5,791 nucleotides of DNA. It comes from Pseudonocardiales bacterium. GTDB lineage: Bacteria; Actinomycetota; Actinomycetes; Mycobacteriales; Jatrophihabitantaceae. The notes under the pieces are model-generated. The model had not been told where the DNA came from and made no database searches. It saw only the letters and a list, made by a program, of their open reading frames with translations. The translations under genes were made by a program, and so were the position numbers. The stretch is from positions 1 to 5,791 of the forward strand of contig JAVEEO010000332.1 in assembly GCA_030840415.1 (NCBI GenBank). The letters run 5' to 3'. Shown here piece after piece: positions 4,974 through 5,791 of this stretch. Every line of letters begins with the position of its first letter. Position 1 is the stretch's first letter.

Positions 4974-5791
4974 ATGACTGAGCCCGCCGAGCCCGCTTCC
5001 CCCGCTGGGGGAGGCGGGCTCGTCCGGTTGCGGCTCGACCTGGGCTACGACGGCACGGGCTTCGCCGGCTGGGCCAGCCAGCCCGGGCTGCGCACCGTCC
5101 AGCAGGTGCTGGAGGAGGCGCTGGGCACCCTGTTCCGGGTGCCGCGGGTGCCGGTGGTGGTCGCCGGCCGCACCGACGCCGGAGTGCACGCCAGCGGCCA
5201 GGTCTGCCACTGCGACGTCCCGGCCGCGGACTGGCAGGAGCAGGGCGGCCGGATCGTGCGGCGGCTCGCCGGCCTGCTGCCACCGGAGGTCCGGGTGTAC
5301 TCGGTGGCACCGGTCCCGGCACATTTCGACGCCCGGTTCGGTGCGCTGTGGCGCCGGTACCGGTACCGGATCTGCGACGCCGACTACGGCGTGCCGCCGC
5401 TGCGCCGGCTGGACACCGCCGGCTGGAAACGGGCACTGGACGCCGGGGCCATGCACCGGGCCGGCCAGCGACTGCTCGGCCTCAACGACTACGCCGCCTT
5501 CTGCCGGCGGCGCGAGGGTGCCACTACCGTGCGCCGGCTGCATCAGCTGACGGTGACCCGCACCGGTGAGCTGGTCGAGGTCGAGGTGCAGGCCGACGCC
5601 TTCTGCCACTCGATGGTCCGCTCGCTGGTCGGTGCGCTGGCGGCGGTGGGCGAGGGCAACCGGGATCCGGACTGGCCGTACCGGCTGCTGAGCCTGGGCC
5701 ACCGCAGCGACCAGGTGACGGTTGCCCCGGCACACGGGCTGACGCTGCTGGCAGTGGGCTACCCGGCCGCCGCCGAACTGGCCGCCCGGGC
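4974..5791 (+). CDS. truA: tRNA pseudouridine synthase A (partial, C-terminal end outside window)
   Basis: The frame is open from ATG 4974 to the right edge, giving 272 residues of an expected ~280-300. TruA converts uridines 38-40 of the tRNA anticodon arm to pseudouridine. Visible motifs are LDLGYDGTGFAGWASQPG (21-38), the catalytic block GRTDAGVHA (65-73) with nucleophile Asp68, FDARFGALWRRYRYRI (118-133), FCRRREGATTVRRL (176-189), and DAFCHSMVRSLVGALAAVGE (208-227) with the conserved Arg216. Residues 1-15 are a Pro/Ala/Gly-rich lead-in outside the conserved fold, encoded partly by a 14-bp hairpin (4990-5020). The ATG has only a weak GAGGG (4953-4957) 16 nt upstream. TTG at 5028 (Leu19), with GGGGGAGG (5007-5014) 13 nt before it, is an alternative start that would keep the whole catalytic core. 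The enzyme call is firm; the start is not. Confidence 0.95.
   Translation, partial: MTEPAEPASPAGGGGLVRLRLDLGYDGTGFAGWASQPGLRTVQQVLEEALGTLFRVPRVPVVVAGRTDAGVHASGQVCHCDVPAADWQEQGGRIVRRLAGLLPPEVRVYSVAPVPAHFDARFGALWRRYRYRICDADYGVPPLRRLDTAGWKRALDAGAMHRAGQRLLGLNDYAAFCRRREGATTVRRLHQLTVTRTGELVEVEVQADAFCHSMVRSLVGALAAVGEGNRDPDWPYRLLSLGHRSDQVTVAPAHGLTLLAVGYPAAAELAAR
4990..5020 (+). terminator. Strong GC hairpin overlapping the truA start region
   Basis: AGCCCGCTTCCCCC (4990-5003) and GGGGGAGGCGGGCT (5007-5020) form 14 continuous pairs, one of them a G-U wobble, around a GCT loop. It begins 26 nt past the rplQ stop and has no T tail. As RNA it could act as a terminator-like element or attenuator for the end of the ribosomal operon, or as a block to ribosomes on truA. 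If ATG 4974 is the true start, the hairpin lies inside coding sequence. Confidence 0.6.

Noticed and set aside
3165..5735. An 856-codon open frame on the - strand antisense to rpoA, rplQ and truA
   Set aside because: It is a codon-bias shadow of the GC-rich + strand genes: long runs of Leu/Gly/Val/Asp/Arg, no recognisable domain, and complete overlap with three certain genes.
1..5791. An undescribed system, mobile element, CRISPR array or horizontally acquired island
   Set aside because: Every gene belongs to a known family, the order is the conserved actinobacterial one, composition is uniform, and I saw no direct-repeat arrays, transposase or phage genes, or tRNA or attachment-site sequences.

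Overview
This window is a conserved housekeeping locus from a high-GC actinobacterium. The alpha-operon ribosomal protein and RNA polymerase cluster fills most of it, in the order infA-rpmJ-rpsM-rpsK-rpsD-rpoA-rplQ-truA on the + strand. The tail of an unrelated luciferase-like oxidoreductase gene points away from it on the - strand. The actinobacterial assignment is an inference. It rests on strong G/C third-position bias, a mycobacterial-like RpoA start ([12 protein letters not shown], from TTG), an L17 with a long acidic Ala-rich tail, and the TruA motif FCHSMVRSLVGAL. rpsD lies inside the cluster, which, as I recall, argues against Streptomyces (rpsD lies elsewhere) and fits Mycobacteriales, Pseudonocardiales or Nakamurella/Frankia-type lineages. 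I cannot name a genus.

Layout: 1-650 (-) holds the N-terminal 216 codons of an LLM-class flavin-dependent oxidoreductase. 651-914 is a divergent intergenic region with a good sigma-A-type promoter candidate (709-737) that would give infA a leader of about 170 nt. 915-1317 encodes IF-1 and L36. 1318-1524 is an unusually long 207-nt spacer with a C-rich, G-poor tract and then strong stem-loops ahead of rpsM. 1525-3027 encodes S13, S11 and S4. A strong 15-bp imperfect hairpin fills much of the gap before rpoA (3156-4181). After another hairpin come rplQ (4263-4964) and, 9 nt later, truA (4974 to beyond the right edge). The first codons of truA are buried in a 14-bp hairpin.

The genes form a single translation and transcription module. 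IF-1 works in initiation; S13, S11 and S4 build the 30S head, platform and body; L36 and L17 go into the 50S; RpoA nucleates RNA polymerase assembly; and TruA modifies the tRNA anticodon arm. Nearly every gene has a clear AGGAG-type ribosome binding site. I see no mobile element, CRISPR array, tRNA, or novel multi-gene system. The parts that merit a second look are non-coding: stem-loops in most spacers, the rpmJ-rpsM leader, and the hairpin overlapping the truA start. The extended L17 tail is the one unusual protein feature.
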